Positions 25,739 through 34,935 of a DNA stretch of 58,771 bases are shown piece after piece. Both the position numbers and the translations under genes were made by a program. The notes below the pieces were generated by a model. That model ran no database searches, was not told the origin of the DNA, and saw nothing but the letters and a program-made list of their open reading frames with translations. The DNA is from Rhodoferax sp. (lineage in GTDB: Bacteria > Pseudomonadota > Gammaproteobacteria > Burkholderiales > Burkholderiaceae_C), in assembly GCA_021738345.1 (NCBI GenBank), contig JAIPCE010000002.1, forward strand, positions 1-58,771, in the 5' to 3' direction. Positions within the stretch are counted from its first letter, which is position 1, and the number at the start of each line of letters is the position of its first letter.

Positions 25739-26491
25739 ATGAATTCGCTCTCTGAAAGCACGGCGGTCGCCCTGCAACTGGTGCTGGCACGGGACCCCAC
25801 TCTGGTGGCCATTGTCGCGCGGTCCTTGTCCGTCAGTGCGTTGGCGTGCGTGTTGGCGTGCGGCTTGGGTCTGCTGGCAGGTGCCTGGCTGGGGGTGGCG
25901 CGGTTTCGTGGGCGTGATGCGCTGCTGACTTTGCTCAACACCTTGCTGGCCATGCCGTCGGTGGTGGTTGGACTGTTGGTGTATCTCTTGCTTTCGCGCT
26001 CGGGCCCGCTGGGTTTTCTGGGCTGGTTGTTTAGTTACAAGGCTATGGTGTTGGCCCAAACCATCTTGGTGCTGCCGGTGGTGACGGCGCTTACCCGCCA
26101 GGTGGTGCAAGATGTGGACGCGGCACACGGTGAGCAACTGCAGTCGCTGGGCGCGCCGCCGCTGGTGCGCGGACTGTTGCTGGCCTGGGATGAACGTTAC
26201 GCGCTGCTGACCCTGGTGATTGCCTCGTTTGGCCGCGCCATCTCTGAGGTCGGCGCAGTCATGATTGTCGGTGGCAATATTGATGGTTTCACACGGGTCA
26301 TGACCACCGCCATTGCGCTTGAGACCAGCAAGGGTGACTTGCCGCTGGCATTGGGACTGGGCCTGGTGTTAATGGGCGTTGTGCTGCTGCTCAACAGTGT
26401 GATTGCAGTGGTCAGGCGCTGGCGTGAACAGCACGATGCGCAAGGCATCGCGAACCCCGGAAGCGTCACTGTGGTGGGATCAGCCCCATGA
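25739..26491 (+). CDS. tupB: Tungstate ABC transporter permease
   Basis: 250 residues, about five membrane helices, with the ABC permease EAA-type loop EQLQSLGAPPLVRGLLLAWDER and the family segment ASFGRAISEVGAVMIVGGNI. This matches TupB/WtpB-type permeases of high-affinity tungstate uptake. The ATG at 25739 lacks a clear Shine-Dalgarno sequence and lies right beside the candidate operator. Its 3' end overlaps tupC by 4 bp. Confidence 0.92.
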   Translation: MNSLSESTAVALQLVLARDPTLVAIVARSLSVSALACVLACGLGLLAGAWLGVARFRGRDALLTLLNTLLAMPSVVVGLLVYLLLSRSGPLGFLGWLFSYKAMVLAQTILVLPVVTALTRQVVQDVDAAHGEQLQSLGAPPLVRGLLLAWDERYALLTLVIASFGRAISEVGAVMIVGGNIDGFTRVMTTAIALETSKGDLPLALGLGLVLMGVVLLLNSVIAVVRRWREQHDAQGIANPGSVTVVGSAP

Positions 26492-27207
26492 GCGCAGTAT
26501 TTGACCTGCGCGCCGCAAGCGTGCAGTTTGGTTCTGGCATGCGTGCGGCTCGCGCGCTCAAGGACATCACGCTCCAGATCGTACCGGGTGAGCGGGTGGC
26601 ACTGGTAGGTGCCAACGGCTGCGGCAAAAGCACCCTGTTGCGGCTGCTGCATGGCCTGGTTGACGCCAGTGCCGGCACGGTGCACCGCAACCCCGCGCTG
26701 ACCCATGCGATGCTGTTTCAGAGGCCCTTTCTGATGCGCATGTCGGTCCAGGCCAACATCGCTCTGGCCTTGTGGTGGCGTGGCAAACCGTGGCATGTTG
26801 CCCGGCAGCAGGCGCTGCTTGCGCTGGAACGGGTTGGCATGGCCGAGCACGCGCAACGCAATGCGCGTGTGCTCTCGGGCGGGCAGCAGCAGCGCGTGGC
26901 CTTGGCACGCGCCTGGGCGCTGGCACCCCAGGTCCTGTTGCTGGATGAACCCACAGCCAGCCTCGATCCGCATGCCAAGCGCGATGTCGAGGCCCTGATG
27001 CAGGAATTTGTCGGACATATCGACCAGGTGACCCTGGTCTTTGCCAGCCACAACCTGGGTCAGGTCAAGCGACTGGCCAGCCGGGTGATTTACCTCGAAC
27101 TAGGCCGGGTACTGGCAGATTTGCCGGTCGACGGCTTTTTTGGTGGTGAGCTGCTGGCCAGGCACTACCCCCAAGCCCATTTTTTTGTCAAAGGAGAAAC
27201 TCTGTGA
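26488..27207 (+). CDS. tupC: Tungstate ABC transporter ATP-binding protein
   Basis: 239 residues. Walker A GANGCGKST, Q-loop in LFQRPFLM, signature LSGGQQQRVALAR and Walker B VLLLDEPTASLDPH are intact, followed by the H-loop FASHNLG. It energises tungstate uptake with tupB. It overlaps tupB and tupA by 4 bp on each side, a tightly coupled operon. Confidence 0.93.
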   Translation: MSAVFDLRAASVQFGSGMRAARALKDITLQIVPGERVALVGANGCGKSTLLRLLHGLVDASAGTVHRNPALTHAMLFQRPFLMRMSVQANIALALWWRGKPWHVARQQALLALERVGMAEHAQRNARVLSGGQQQRVALARAWALAPQVLLLDEPTASLDPHAKRDVEALMQEFVGHIDQVTLVFASHNLGQVKRLASRVIYLELGRVLADLPVDGFFGGELLARHYPQAHFFVKGETL

Positions 27208-28043
27208 AATTTCCCGTCATCCTGGCGCGCGCCTTCTACACACCTTTTACCCGTAAAGCGGCTGCACTCTCGGTGGTCTGTCTGGGCCTTGCGGGGAGTG
27301 CCGTGGCACAGTCGATCGTCATGGCGTCCACCACCTCGACCGAACAATCCGGTCTGTTTGGTCACTTGCTTCCCGCCTTCAAGGTGGCAAGCGGCATCGA
27401 CGTGAAGGTCGTCGCGCTCGGCACCGGGCAGGCCATTGACATGGGGCGCAGAGGGGATGCGGACGTACTTTTTGTGCACGACCAGGTTGCCGAAGAGAAG
27501 TTTGTCGCAGACGGCTTTGGCATCAAGCGTCTTGAAGTCATGTACAACGATTTTGTGCTGATCGGCCCCGCCACCGATCCGGTCAAGGCGCGTGGCAGCG
27601 ACATTGTCGAAGCACTCAAGAAAGTGGCGCAAGGCAAGGGAGACTTTGTCTCACGCGGGGACAAGAGTGGCACGCACGCCGCAGAACTTCGGTTCTGGAA
27701 GATGGCAGGACTTGAGGAAAAGACCGGAAGCGGCTACAAGTCTTGCGGTTGCGGCATGGGGCCGGCGCTGAATATTGCATCCAGCACGGGTGCCTATGTG
27801 CTGGCGGACCGTGGCACCTGGCTCAACTTCAAGAACCGGGGAGATTTGCAGGTGCTGGTGGAGGGCGACAAACGTCTCTTCAATCAATATGGTGTGATGC
27901 TGGTCAACCCGGCCAAACACCCGCAGGTCAAAGTGGCAGAGGGTCAGAAGTTCGTGGATTGGGTGGTCTCACAACCCGGACAAAATGCCATTGCGGCTTA
28001 CAAGATCGGGGGAGAACAACTGTTCTTCCCCAATTCCAAGTAA
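27204..28043 (+). CDS. tupA: Tungstate-binding periplasmic protein
   Basis: 279 residues. A signal peptide with a long basic N-terminus ends near GSAVAQS (about residue 36). The ligand-loop hallmark MASTTSTEQSGLF and later GRRGDADVLFVHD, FVSRGDKSGTH and the C-rich SCGCGMGPAL are characteristic of TupA-type binding proteins, which prefer tungstate over molybdate. Order tupB-tupC-tupA places the binding protein last. It converges with glgC. Confidence 0.92.
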   Translation: MKFPVILARAFYTPFTRKAAALSVVCLGLAGSAVAQSIVMASTTSTEQSGLFGHLLPAFKVASGIDVKVVALGTGQAIDMGRRGDADVLFVHDQVAEEKFVADGFGIKRLEVMYNDFVLIGPATDPVKARGSDIVEALKKVAQGKGDFVSRGDKSGTHAAELRFWKMAGLEEKTGSGYKSCGCGMGPALNIASSTGAYVLADRGTWLNFKNRGDLQVLVEGDKRLFNQYGVMLVNPAKHPQVKVAEGQKFVDWVVSQPGQNAIAAYKIGGEQLFFPNSK

Positions 28044-28054
28044 GCCGCGCGCCC

Positions 28055-29368
28055 CTACCGGACCGACAGTTCATCCTGCCCCAGCATGGCCCTGGAAACC
28101 AGGGTGATGCCTGAGGGTGTTACGCGGAAGCGTTTGCGGTCTTCCTCGGGGTTGACGCCCACCTGCATGCCCTCTGGAATGACACAGTTTTTGTCGATGA
28201 TGCATTTCTTCAGAACACAGTGGCGCCCGACCCGTACGTTGGGCAGCACGATCGAGTCTTCAACGACCGAGAAACTGTGCAGATAAACCCCCGAAAAGAG
28301 CATGGTCCGGCGAATCGTCGAGCCACTGACAATGCAGCCCCCTGCAATCATGGAGTCGACGGCCGTACCGCGGCGGCTGTCATCGTCAAAGACAAATTTG
28401 GCTGGCGGCATTTGCGGTTGCCACGTCCAGATGGGCCAACTTTCGTCGTACAGGTTGAGTTGAGGCGTCACCTGCACCAGGTCCATGTTGGCTTCCCAAA
28501 ACGCGTCCAGCGTCCCGACATCGCGCCAGTAAGGCGGCTTGCCGACCTCGCCGATATGGCTGTCGGAAAAGCTGTGGGCGAAAGTACGGTAACGCCTGAC
28601 GCAGTGCGGGATTACATCTTTTCCAAAGTCGTGGCTTGACTTGGGGTCGTCCGCATCGCGCTGGAGTTGCTCAAACAAAAAGCGCGCATTGAAGATATAG
28701 ATGCCCATACTTGCCAGCGCCAGTTCGGGCTGCCCGGGCATGGGTGTGGGGTTGGCAGGCTTCTCGTCAAAGCTCACCACCCGCTGCGCCGCATCGATTG
28801 CCATGACGCCAAAACCTTTGGCCTCGTGAAGCGGCACCTCGATGCAGGCCACCGACAGGTCGGCACTGTGGCCCACGTGTGCAGCCAGCATACGTCCATA
28901 GTCCATGCGGTAAATGTGGTCGCCTGAGAGCACCAGCACATACTCCGGGTTGGCGTGGCGAATCTCGCGCAAATTTTGGTACACCGCATCCGCCGTGCCC
29001 CGGTACCACTGGGCCTCGTCGACTTGCTGTTGCGCTGGCATGATTTCGATAAATTCGCCGAGTCGGCCATCGAGAAAACTCCACCCCAGTTGCAGGTGAC
29101 GTATCAGGCTCTGAGCCTTGTATTGGGTTGCCACGCCCACTCGGCGAACGCCTGAGTTGACACAGTTGGACAGCGTAAAGTCGATGATGCGGAACTTGCC
29201 ACCAAAGGGCACGGCAGGCTTGGAGCGCCAGTCGGTCAACTCGTGCAGACGGCTGCCACGCCCACCCGCCAGCACGATGGCAAAGGTGTTGCGGGTCAGT
29301 TGGCTCACAAAACGGGGATCCCCGCCGCTTGGAAGGTCGGTCTTCGATTCAGGCTCGGATTTCATCAT
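28055..29368 (-). CDS. glgC: Glucose-1-phosphate adenylyltransferase
   Basis: 437 residues from the ATG at 29368, chosen because AAGAGGTG precedes it; an upstream extension to 29419 is open but has no such site. The nucleotidyltransferase motif [20 protein letters not shown] and the substrate loop [16 protein letters not shown] are intact. The C-terminal left-handed beta-helix follows (about 300-437). It makes ADP-glucose for glycogen synthesis. No glycogen synthase or branching enzyme gene is adjacent. Confidence 0.95.
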   Translation of the reverse strand: MMKSEPESKTDLPSGGDPRFVSQLTRNTFAIVLAGGRGSRLHELTDWRSKPAVPFGGKFRIIDFTLSNCVNSGVRRVGVATQYKAQSLIRHLQLGWSFLDGRLGEFIEIMPAQQQVDEAQWYRGTADAVYQNLREIRHANPEYVLVLSGDHIYRMDYGRMLAAHVGHSADLSVACIEVPLHEAKGFGVMAIDAAQRVVSFDEKPANPTPMPGQPELALASMGIYIFNARFLFEQLQRDADDPKSSHDFGKDVIPHCVRRYRTFAHSFSDSHIGEVGKPPYWRDVGTLDAFWEANMDLVQVTPQLNLYDESWPIWTWQPQMPPAKFVFDDDSRRGTAVDSMIAGGCIVSGSTIRRTMLFSGVYLHSFSVVEDSIVLPNVRVGRHCVLKKCIIDKNCVIPEGMQVGVNPEEDRKRFRVTPSGITLVSRAMLGQDELSVR

Positions 29369-29461
29369 TGCACCTCTTAATGCCCTAAAGGGCAAATCCA
29401 TTCTAGGGTAAACCCCCATCAGATGGAGCCCTAGTATTGGTGCAATGCGGCGAAAGTTAGC

Positions 29462-29475
29462 TTGACTTGCGTCAG
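29462..29475. promoter_or_regulatory. Possible FNR-type box upstream of glgC
   Basis: TTGACTTGCGTCAG resembles the FNR/ANR-type consensus TTGAT-N4-ATCAA with dyad symmetry TTGAC-N4-GTCAg. It is 94 bp before the glgC start. A possible -10 TACTAG lies about 25 bp further on the minus strand, slightly longer than the ideal class II spacing. Confidence 0.3.
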
Positions 29476-29527
29476 ATCAATCTGCAGTCTCTCTCGGTGC
29501 TGGCAACCGGTGCATCGCGCAAGCGCC

Positions 29528-29950
29528 TCACTTGATATGGCGTCGTCGCTGCTCTTCGGAGACGAATTCTTCCATGTCGGGATCTAGCGCACTGCGCGAG
29601 CTGACAATGCCCACCGGTTTGCCATTGGCGATCACCGGCACATGCCGAAATCCGTTCTCGTGCATCATGAGCAAAGCAAAGCCGAAGGTCTTCTCGGGGT
29701 CGACCGTCATGGGTGACGGCGTCATGACCTCGCCCAGGGGAGTTGTACTGACGTCACGCCCCTGCGCAATGACTCTGAATACAGCGTCCCTTTCGGTAAA
29801 GATGCCCACCAGACTTTCGTTGGCTACCACCAGCACCGCGCTGACTTTTTTTTGCTCCATCATCTTTGCTGCTTCGAAGACGGTCGTTTGTGGCGAAGTC
29901 GTAAGCAGCTTTTTGCGGTCCATGACACTTTTTATGCGTTGACTGAACAT
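29528..29950 (-). CDS. CBS-domain pair protein
   Basis: 140 residues made of two CBS motifs: residues about 10-65 (LLTTSPQTTVFEAAKMMEQK then GIFTERD) and about 75-130 (TPSPMTVDPEKTFGFALLMM then GIVSSRSAL). Such stand-alone pairs usually bind adenosyl nucleotides and act as energy or redox sensors, often as partners of other enzymes. No membrane segment. An FNR-type palindrome lies about 65-80 bp upstream with good activator spacing. Confidence 0.9.
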   Translation of the reverse strand: MFSQRIKSVMDRKKLLTTSPQTTVFEAAKMMEQKKVSAVLVVANESLVGIFTERDAVFRVIAQGRDVSTTPLGEVMTPSPMTVDPEKTFGFALLMMHENGFRHVPVIANGKPVGIVSSRSALDPDMEEFVSEEQRRRHIK

Positions 29951-29986
29951 ACGGTGCGACCCCCGGCCCCTGTGTGTGAAAGTCGA

Positions 29987-30030
29987 CCATTATTCGCAAC
30001 TCAGTGCAACAGACTCTGACCTAGGTCAGA
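29987..30030 (-). promoter_or_regulatory. FNR-type palindrome with class II spacing upstream of the CBS-domain gene
   Basis: TCTGACCTAGGTCAGA (30015-30030) is a perfect 16-bp palindrome; its core TGACCTAGGTCA fits the TTGAY-N4-RTCAA pattern of FNR/ANR-type activators except for the outermost base of each half. On the minus strand 23 bases separate it from a -10-like TAATGG (29992-29987), the spacing of a class II activator site centred near -42. Confidence 0.5.
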
Positions 30031-30070
30031 AGATGGCGGACGATGCCTTCGGGTATACCCCATACCCGCC

Positions 30071-31099
30071 TCAGCCGTTTGCAATGCGGCTCACCAAGGC
30101 TTTGGTCAATGCGGACGTGGACGCGGTACCACCGAGGTCGCCGGTGCGGACCTTGTCAATATTGAGGGTGGCGTCAATCGCGCCGCGCAAGCGGGTGGCT
30201 GTTTCAGGCAACTTGACATGGTCGAGCATCATTGCCGAGGCCAGCAGCAAGGCGATTGGATTGGCGATACCCTTGCCCGCGATGTCGGGAGCCGAGCCAT
30301 GCACCGCTTCGAAAATGGCGGCATCTGCACCGATATTGGCCCCGGGCGCCATACCCAGCCCCCCTACCAGGCCGGCCACCAGGTCCGACAGGATGTCACC
30401 AAACAAATTGGTTGTGACCAACATGTCAAATTGCCAGGGGTTAAGAACCAGTTTCATGGCGCAAGCATCGATGATGACGGTGTCGATTTCGAATTTACCC
30501 TGGTACTTTTGCGCGTACAACTCCAGACCGGTCTCCAGAAATATGCCGGTGAGCGCCTTCATGATGTTGGCCTTGTGCACGATAGTGACTTTTTTTCGAC
30601 CGGTGGCTACGGCATGGTCGAACGCATATTCCAGCAATCTGCGGCTGCCCTGTCGTGTGTTGACCCCGGTGGCCATCGCTACTGCGTGGGGGTCACCATT
30701 GATGGGAATGTAGTGTTCGTGCCCGATATAGAGGCCCTCTAGGTTCTCGCGCACCACCACCAAGTTGATCTTGTCAAAGCGGCCACCCGGGATGATAGTC
30801 AGCGCGGGGCGTAGGTTGGCGTACAACTGGAACTCTTCACGCAAGCGCACGTTGGAGGACCGGTAGCCGCCGCCCGAGGGGGTTTCCAGGGGTCCCTTCA
30901 GGGCCAGACGGGTGCGGCGAATGCTGTCGAGCGTTGCCCGGGGCAATGGATCGCCTTCGGCGGTTACGCCACCAAGGCCGGCGATCTGGCGATCCCATTC
31001 AAAGGGGGCTTTGAGCGCATCGAGGACTGCCAGCGTGGCATCGACAATCTCGGGGCCGATGCCGTCGCCAGGAATCAGGGTCGCGGGAATAGTGGACAT
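30071..31099 (-). CDS. icd: NAD-dependent isocitrate dehydrogenase-type enzyme
   Basis: 342 residues from the ATG at 31099. The isocitrate/isopropylmalate dehydrogenase signatures are IPGDGIGPEI, LKGPLETPSGGGYRSSNVRLR, and the metal/substrate motif NLFGDILSDLVAGLVGGLGMAPGA, followed by EAVHGSAPDIAGKGIANP. Length and sequence match the short NAD-type isocitrate (or homoisocitrate-like) dehydrogenases of Burkholderiales rather than the longer NADP-type Icd. Cofactor choice is inferred. AGGAAG lies upstream. Confidence 0.85.
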   Translation of the reverse strand: MSTIPATLIPGDGIGPEIVDATLAVLDALKAPFEWDRQIAGLGGVTAEGDPLPRATLDSIRRTRLALKGPLETPSGGGYRSSNVRLREEFQLYANLRPALTIIPGGRFDKINLVVVRENLEGLYIGHEHYIPINGDPHAVAMATGVNTRQGSRRLLEYAFDHAVATGRKKVTIVHKANIMKALTGIFLETGLELYAQKYQGKFEIDTVIIDACAMKLVLNPWQFDMLVTTNLFGDILSDLVAGLVGGLGMAPGANIGADAAIFEAVHGSAPDIAGKGIANPIALLLASAMMLDHVKLPETATRLRGAIDATLNIDKVRTGDLGGTASTSALTKALVSRIANG

Positions 31100-31184
31100 A
31101 GCGTGAAGCTTCCTAAAAAATGGGGCCATGAACTGCAATGGGTGCTAACACGCCATTTTTTACCGCCTCCCTGACGCTGCACTG

Positions 31185-31526
31185 TCAGCTCAGCAAGGTT
31201 TGCTGAGAACCGCCTGAATCCAATGGCACAAATAACCACAGTAGCAGGTAGGCCACCAGACCGGTGCCACCGAGCAGCAACAGCAGGGTGAATGCCAGAC
31301 GCCATAACCAGGTTCCCAAGCCCGTCGCTGTGGCGAGACCGCCACAGACACCGCCAATCCAGCGGTCCGCGCTTGCTCTGCGCAGCCCATTGAGCGACTG
31401 CACCACCGAGTTGCCCGTCGGCTGGGGTGACAACAGTCGCTGCTTGGCACGTTCATATTCTTGTGCGCTCAGGGCGCCACGGGCATGCATCTGTTCAAGA
31501 TGGGTCAGGTCATTCACTAGTGACAT
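31185..31526 (-). CDS. SHOCT/PspC domain membrane protein
   Basis: 113 residues from the ATG at 31526 (GGAGAA just upstream). The N-terminus LEQMHARGALSAQEYERAKQRLL is a SHOCT-like helix pair. The C-terminal half has the PspC core DRWIGGVCGGLATATGLGTWLWRL and one or two membrane helices. PspC proteins take part in membrane stress response; the link to a Psp system is not shown here because no pspA is nearby. Confidence 0.85.
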   Translation of the reverse strand: MSLVNDLTHLEQMHARGALSAQEYERAKQRLLSPQPTGNSVVQSLNGLRRASADRWIGGVCGGLATATGLGTWLWRLAFTLLLLLGGTGLVAYLLLWLFVPLDSGGSQQTLLS

Positions 31527-31830
31527 CAGGTTCTCCAATAAAGTGGATGGTTTACAGCAGTTCACACGAAGCGTAAAGCTACTGTTGCGTACGGACAAGC
31601 GGTTTGCGACCTCTTGCAGAAATCAGGGGCCCAGCGCGCGTGAAGCGCGACCACTTGCAGGTTCCCAGACACCTGGTGGACGAAGAATTCGGGCTGTGGA
31701 TGGCTTAGTAGAATGCGGGCTTGGGGCGGCACCGATCTTGGATTTGTTGGCCGCAATTGTCTTGACATTTCCGTTCATTTATCGAATTTATGTTGACTGG
31801 TGCCTTGTGATAACTGCGAATGATTGAGCC
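31527..31830. other. Intergenic region without a supported gene
   Basis: About 300 bp between the divergent PspC and ankyrin genes. Open frames on both strands have no recognisable family and atypical composition. A -35-like TTGACA at 31762-31767 could serve the ankyrin gene, but its -10 partner is poor. Confidence 0.5.
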
Positions 31831-32604
31831 ATGAAACACCCATTTCTTGCGAGCCTGGGGAATTACTACCCGGTGTATCTTGAGCAGCACCATGGACATG
31901 TTCTGAGAAAAATCGAAGAAATCTGGGACTCCCCGGAGCTCGAAGACTACCTCAGCGATCTATTGCTTGACAAAAGGGGGGGCCGCAAAGGATTTTCACC
32001 CGAAGCCACCAAAGAGATTGTGGGCGTGCGGGATTTCAGGGCCTTGGAGACCTTGCGTGCCGCCGAACGAAAGGAATCCGCAATCCAGCAGCTGGGTCAG
32101 CGTGGTCTGTACCTGAAACGAGAAAATTTCCTGGAAGCACTGGAAGATGGCGACCAGGAGCTGATGGATCTGTTTGTCCGGGCGCATTTCAACATTCACA
32201 TCCTGGACGACCAAGGTACGCCGCCGCTGTTGGTTGCCCTGAAGAAGGGCTACACCATTGTCGCGAAAATACTCTTGGCTGCGGGCGCTGATGTCAACGA
32301 AAAGGACCGACTTGGGCTGACGCCGCTGATGCTGGCGTGTGGTAAGCCCACCGCAGGGTACAAGGAGGTGGCAGAAGCTCTGATCAAAAAAGGGGCACAC
32401 ATCAATGTACGCGATGCGCTCGGATACACGCCGCTTTTGTTGGCACTGTCTGGCGGAACGGTGGAGGTTGCCGAACTACTGATTGAAAAAGGCGCAGATC
32501 TGTCCGCCCGCACCCGTCAGGGTGACACGCCTTTGTCTCTTGCGAGGAAAGCCAATTACGTTGCAATCATGGAACGTCTGCTCGACAAGGGTGCGACCCA
32601 ATGA
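31831..32604 (+). CDS. Ankyrin-repeat protein
   Basis: 257 residues. The N-terminal third (1-110) is unassigned and charged. From about 112 to 255 there are four to five ankyrin repeats (GTPPLLVALKKGYTIVAKIL, GLTPLMLACGKPTAGYKEVA, GYTPLLLALSGGTVEVAELL, GDTPLSLARKANYVAIMERL). There is no signal peptide, so it is probably cytoplasmic. Ankyrin repeats mediate protein contacts; the partner is unknown. No toxin or secretion gene accompanies it. Confidence 0.88.
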   Translation: MKHPFLASLGNYYPVYLEQHHGHVLRKIEEIWDSPELEDYLSDLLLDKRGGRKGFSPEATKEIVGVRDFRALETLRAAERKESAIQQLGQRGLYLKRENFLEALEDGDQELMDLFVRAHFNIHILDDQGTPPLLVALKKGYTIVAKILLAAGADVNEKDRLGLTPLMLACGKPTAGYKEVAEALIKKGAHINVRDALGYTPLLLALSGGTVEVAELLIEKGADLSARTRQGDTPLSLARKANYVAIMERLLDKGATQ

Positions 32605-32838
32605 GGTTTTGCGATTGGTTTTGGCTCGGCAGGTACCTCTCGATGGCCCGATTCGTGATGGATTGACAGAACTTGCGCCATACTATGGTTCCATTCATCG
32701 AACAAAGCGGAATGGGGTCGGATGGGGCCCGGGGGTTTTTTGGATCGACGGTCTGCGTGGGGTGCTCGCTGCAAGCGCTTGCTCTCCTTGTGGCCGTTCC
32801 GATGTAGTGGGTCATAGAAAGTAACTTTGAGGGAAGTC

Positions 32839-33717
32839 ATGTCAATAGCCATTACCGCCGTCGATGCTGAGAAGCAAATGGGATCGGCATCTGTGGGCGG
32901 CTTGATCAAGGAGATGGCCATTCCACCGCGTCCGGCGGTTGTGCAGCAGATGCAGGAGGAAATGGCGCGTGCCGAACCGGATTTCCGGCGCATCACCCAG
33001 ATCGTCGGGCAGGATGTCGGTCTCACGGTGTTGGTGCTCAAAACCGTGAATTCACCACTCTACGGGCTTAGTCGGCGGGCTGAATCGGTGGATCAGGCGA
33101 TCGGATTGATCGGATTGAAGCAACTCGGCATTTTGGTGACGGCGCTGGCCATGCGCAGCCTGCTCAAAGGTGACAGCAAGGCGCTGGGGCGTTTTTATGA
33201 CACCTCCGCGCGGCGTGCCCTGGCTATGGCCCGGATGGCCAAAACCACCGGGCTGGTGGATGTGACGTTGGGTCAGACCTTTGGTTTGTTTTGTGATGTC
33301 GGTATTCCGCTGCTGATGAACCGTTTTCCCAACTACACGCAGACCCTCAAGGTCGCCAATGCGGACAAGAACCGATCCTTTACTGCGGTCGAACAAGAGG
33401 TGCACCATACCGACCATGCCCTGATCGGGGCGCTGATGGTCAAGACCTGGGGTTTACCTGCCAGTGTCGCGCTCGCAATACGTTTGCACCATGACTACGA
33501 AGTCTTTCTGGATCCCAAAGTGCCACGCGAAGTCGCGCGGCTGATTTCCATGAATATCCTGGCCGAAGAAGCGATTCAGCGCTATGCCCAGATGCACTCG
33601 AATGTGGAGTGGTTCAAGGGCGGCGACTATGTGGCGAGTACCTTGTCGATGGAGCTCGCAGAAGTAGAAGAATGGATAGACCAACTCATCGACGCGTTTG
33701 AGCTCGGGTCGGACTGA
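32839..33717 (+). CDS. HDOD-domain signalling protein
   Basis: 292 residues from the ATG at 32839. The HDOD signature is seen in IPPRPAVVQQMQEEMARAEP, ITQIVGQDVGLTVLVLKTVNS, IGLIGLKQLGILVTALAMRS and HTDHALIGALMVKTWGLP with VALAIRLHHD. HDOD proteins are HD-superfamily relatives that usually lack catalysis and act in cell-cycle or motility signalling. No effector domain follows. It is followed closely by the polysaccharide cluster. Confidence 0.9.
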   Translation: MSIAITAVDAEKQMGSASVGGLIKEMAIPPRPAVVQQMQEEMARAEPDFRRITQIVGQDVGLTVLVLKTVNSPLYGLSRRAESVDQAIGLIGLKQLGILVTALAMRSLLKGDSKALGRFYDTSARRALAMARMAKTTGLVDVTLGQTFGLFCDVGIPLLMNRFPNYTQTLKVANADKNRSFTAVEQEVHHTDHALIGALMVKTWGLPASVALAIRLHHDYEVFLDPKVPREVARLISMNILAEEAIQRYAQMHSNVEWFKGGDYVASTLSMELAEVEEWIDQLIDAFELGSD

Positions 33718-33760
33718 AATCTGGAACCGTCGGTCATCAAATTCGCTAAGGCCGCCACCC

Positions 33761-34933
33761 TTGTTGCGCAAAGTTCGCATTGCCCGGGTCTCGACGGTTC
33801 CCTTTTTTGTCTTTGCTCAACTGGGCCAACAGCTTGAAAGTCTGGCTGCACTGGGCGCCAGCGTGTTTGGGGTCACCAGCGAAGGGGCCGATTTTGACCG
33901 GCTGCTGCAATTGCGGGACGTTCGGATGGTCAAGCTAAGTGTGCGGCGCGCCATTTCTCCAGTGCGAGACTTCATTACCCTGGTCCGCTTGTTCCTTTTT
34001 TTTAAAGCGCAGCGCATCGAAATTTCGCATTCAACCACTCCCAAGGCAGGCCTGTTGTCAGCGCTGGCAGCCTACCTGGCCGGTGTTCCGGTCCGTCTGC
34101 ATACCTTCACAGGACAGCCATGGATCCATCTGCATGGCTTCAAGAGAATGGTGGCGCGCTGGAGCGACCGACTGGTATTGCGACTGAACACCCATTGTTT
34201 TGCCGACAGTGTTGGCCAGATGGAATTTTTGCTGGCGCAGGGACTTGCCCGCCCCGACCAACTGTCGGTCATTGGTGCCGGTTCGTTATCGGGTGTTGAC
34301 GGCAGCCGGTTTGATCCCGAACGTTTTTCGGAGCGAGACCGCAGCGTGCTGCGGGCGCGCCATGGCATACCGGCTGATGCGCCGCTGGTGTTGTTTCTCG
34401 GGAGAATCACGGTGGACAAGGGAGTGCGAGAGCTGCTGGCTGCCTTTCAGGAATTGAAGTCAGGCGTTGCTGCGGCCCACTTGTTGCTGGTGGGTCAATT
34501 CGATGTCGACAGCGGTGTGGCAGACCGTGATTTGAAGCAGGCGCTGGATTGCGTTGCAGACGCCCATGTCGTCGGGTATTCCAGGTGTCCTGAAGCGTAT
34601 CTCGCGATCACTGATGTGCTGTGTTTGCCGAGTTATCGAGAGGGGTTTGGTACGGTCGTGATCGAAGCTGCGGCGATGGGTGTTCCCACGGTGGGTTCAG
34701 ACATTTATGGACTTTCCGATGCGGTCGTGCAGGGTCAGACCGGGCTCTTGGTGCCGCCCAAAAATGTCGACCAATTGGCGCAAGCGCTCGAAACACTGTT
34801 ACTGGACAAGTCGCTACGCAGCGCAATGGGTCAAGCCGCCAGAGCACGTGCGCGCGACTTGTTTGACGCACGCACGGTCAATCAACTGCTGGCTGATGCG
34901 TATGACCATTGGCTCAGGGTGGTACGGTCCTGA
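33761..34933 (+). CDS. Family 4-type glycosyltransferase
   Basis: About 390 residues. The start is uncertain: I favour the TTG at 33761 because the preceding in-frame residues from 33698 overlap the HDOD gene and look unlike the family. The GT-B fold C-terminus is clear: VLFLGRITVDKGVRELLAAF and PSYREGFGTVVIEAAAMGVP, the EX7E-type donor-binding motif. It likely adds a sugar to a lipid-linked oligosaccharide. First gene of a four-gene polysaccharide block. Confidence 0.85.
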   Translation: MLRKVRIARVSTVPFFVFAQLGQQLESLAALGASVFGVTSEGADFDRLLQLRDVRMVKLSVRRAISPVRDFITLVRLFLFFKAQRIEISHSTTPKAGLLSALAAYLAGVPVRLHTFTGQPWIHLHGFKRMVARWSDRLVLRLNTHCFADSVGQMEFLLAQGLARPDQLSVIGAGSLSGVDGSRFDPERFSERDRSVLRARHGIPADAPLVLFLGRITVDKGVRELLAAFQELKSGVAAAHLLLVGQFDVDSGVADRDLKQALDCVADAHVVGYSRCPEAYLAITDVLCLPSYREGFGTVVIEAAAMGVPTVGSDIYGLSDAVVQGQTGLLVPPKNVDQLAQALETLLLDKSLRSAMGQAARARARDLFDARTVNQLLADAYDHWLRVVRS

Positions 34934-34935
34934 CT

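Noticed and set aside
31831-32604. Ankyrin protein as an effector or phage-defence gene
   Set aside because: No secretion signal, toxin domain or partner gene accompanies it; the neighbours are ordinary chromosomal genes.
32483-32824. 113-codon frame overlapping the end of the ankyrin gene
   Set aside because: Out of frame with the ankyrin repeats, no recognisable motif, low-complexity ending.
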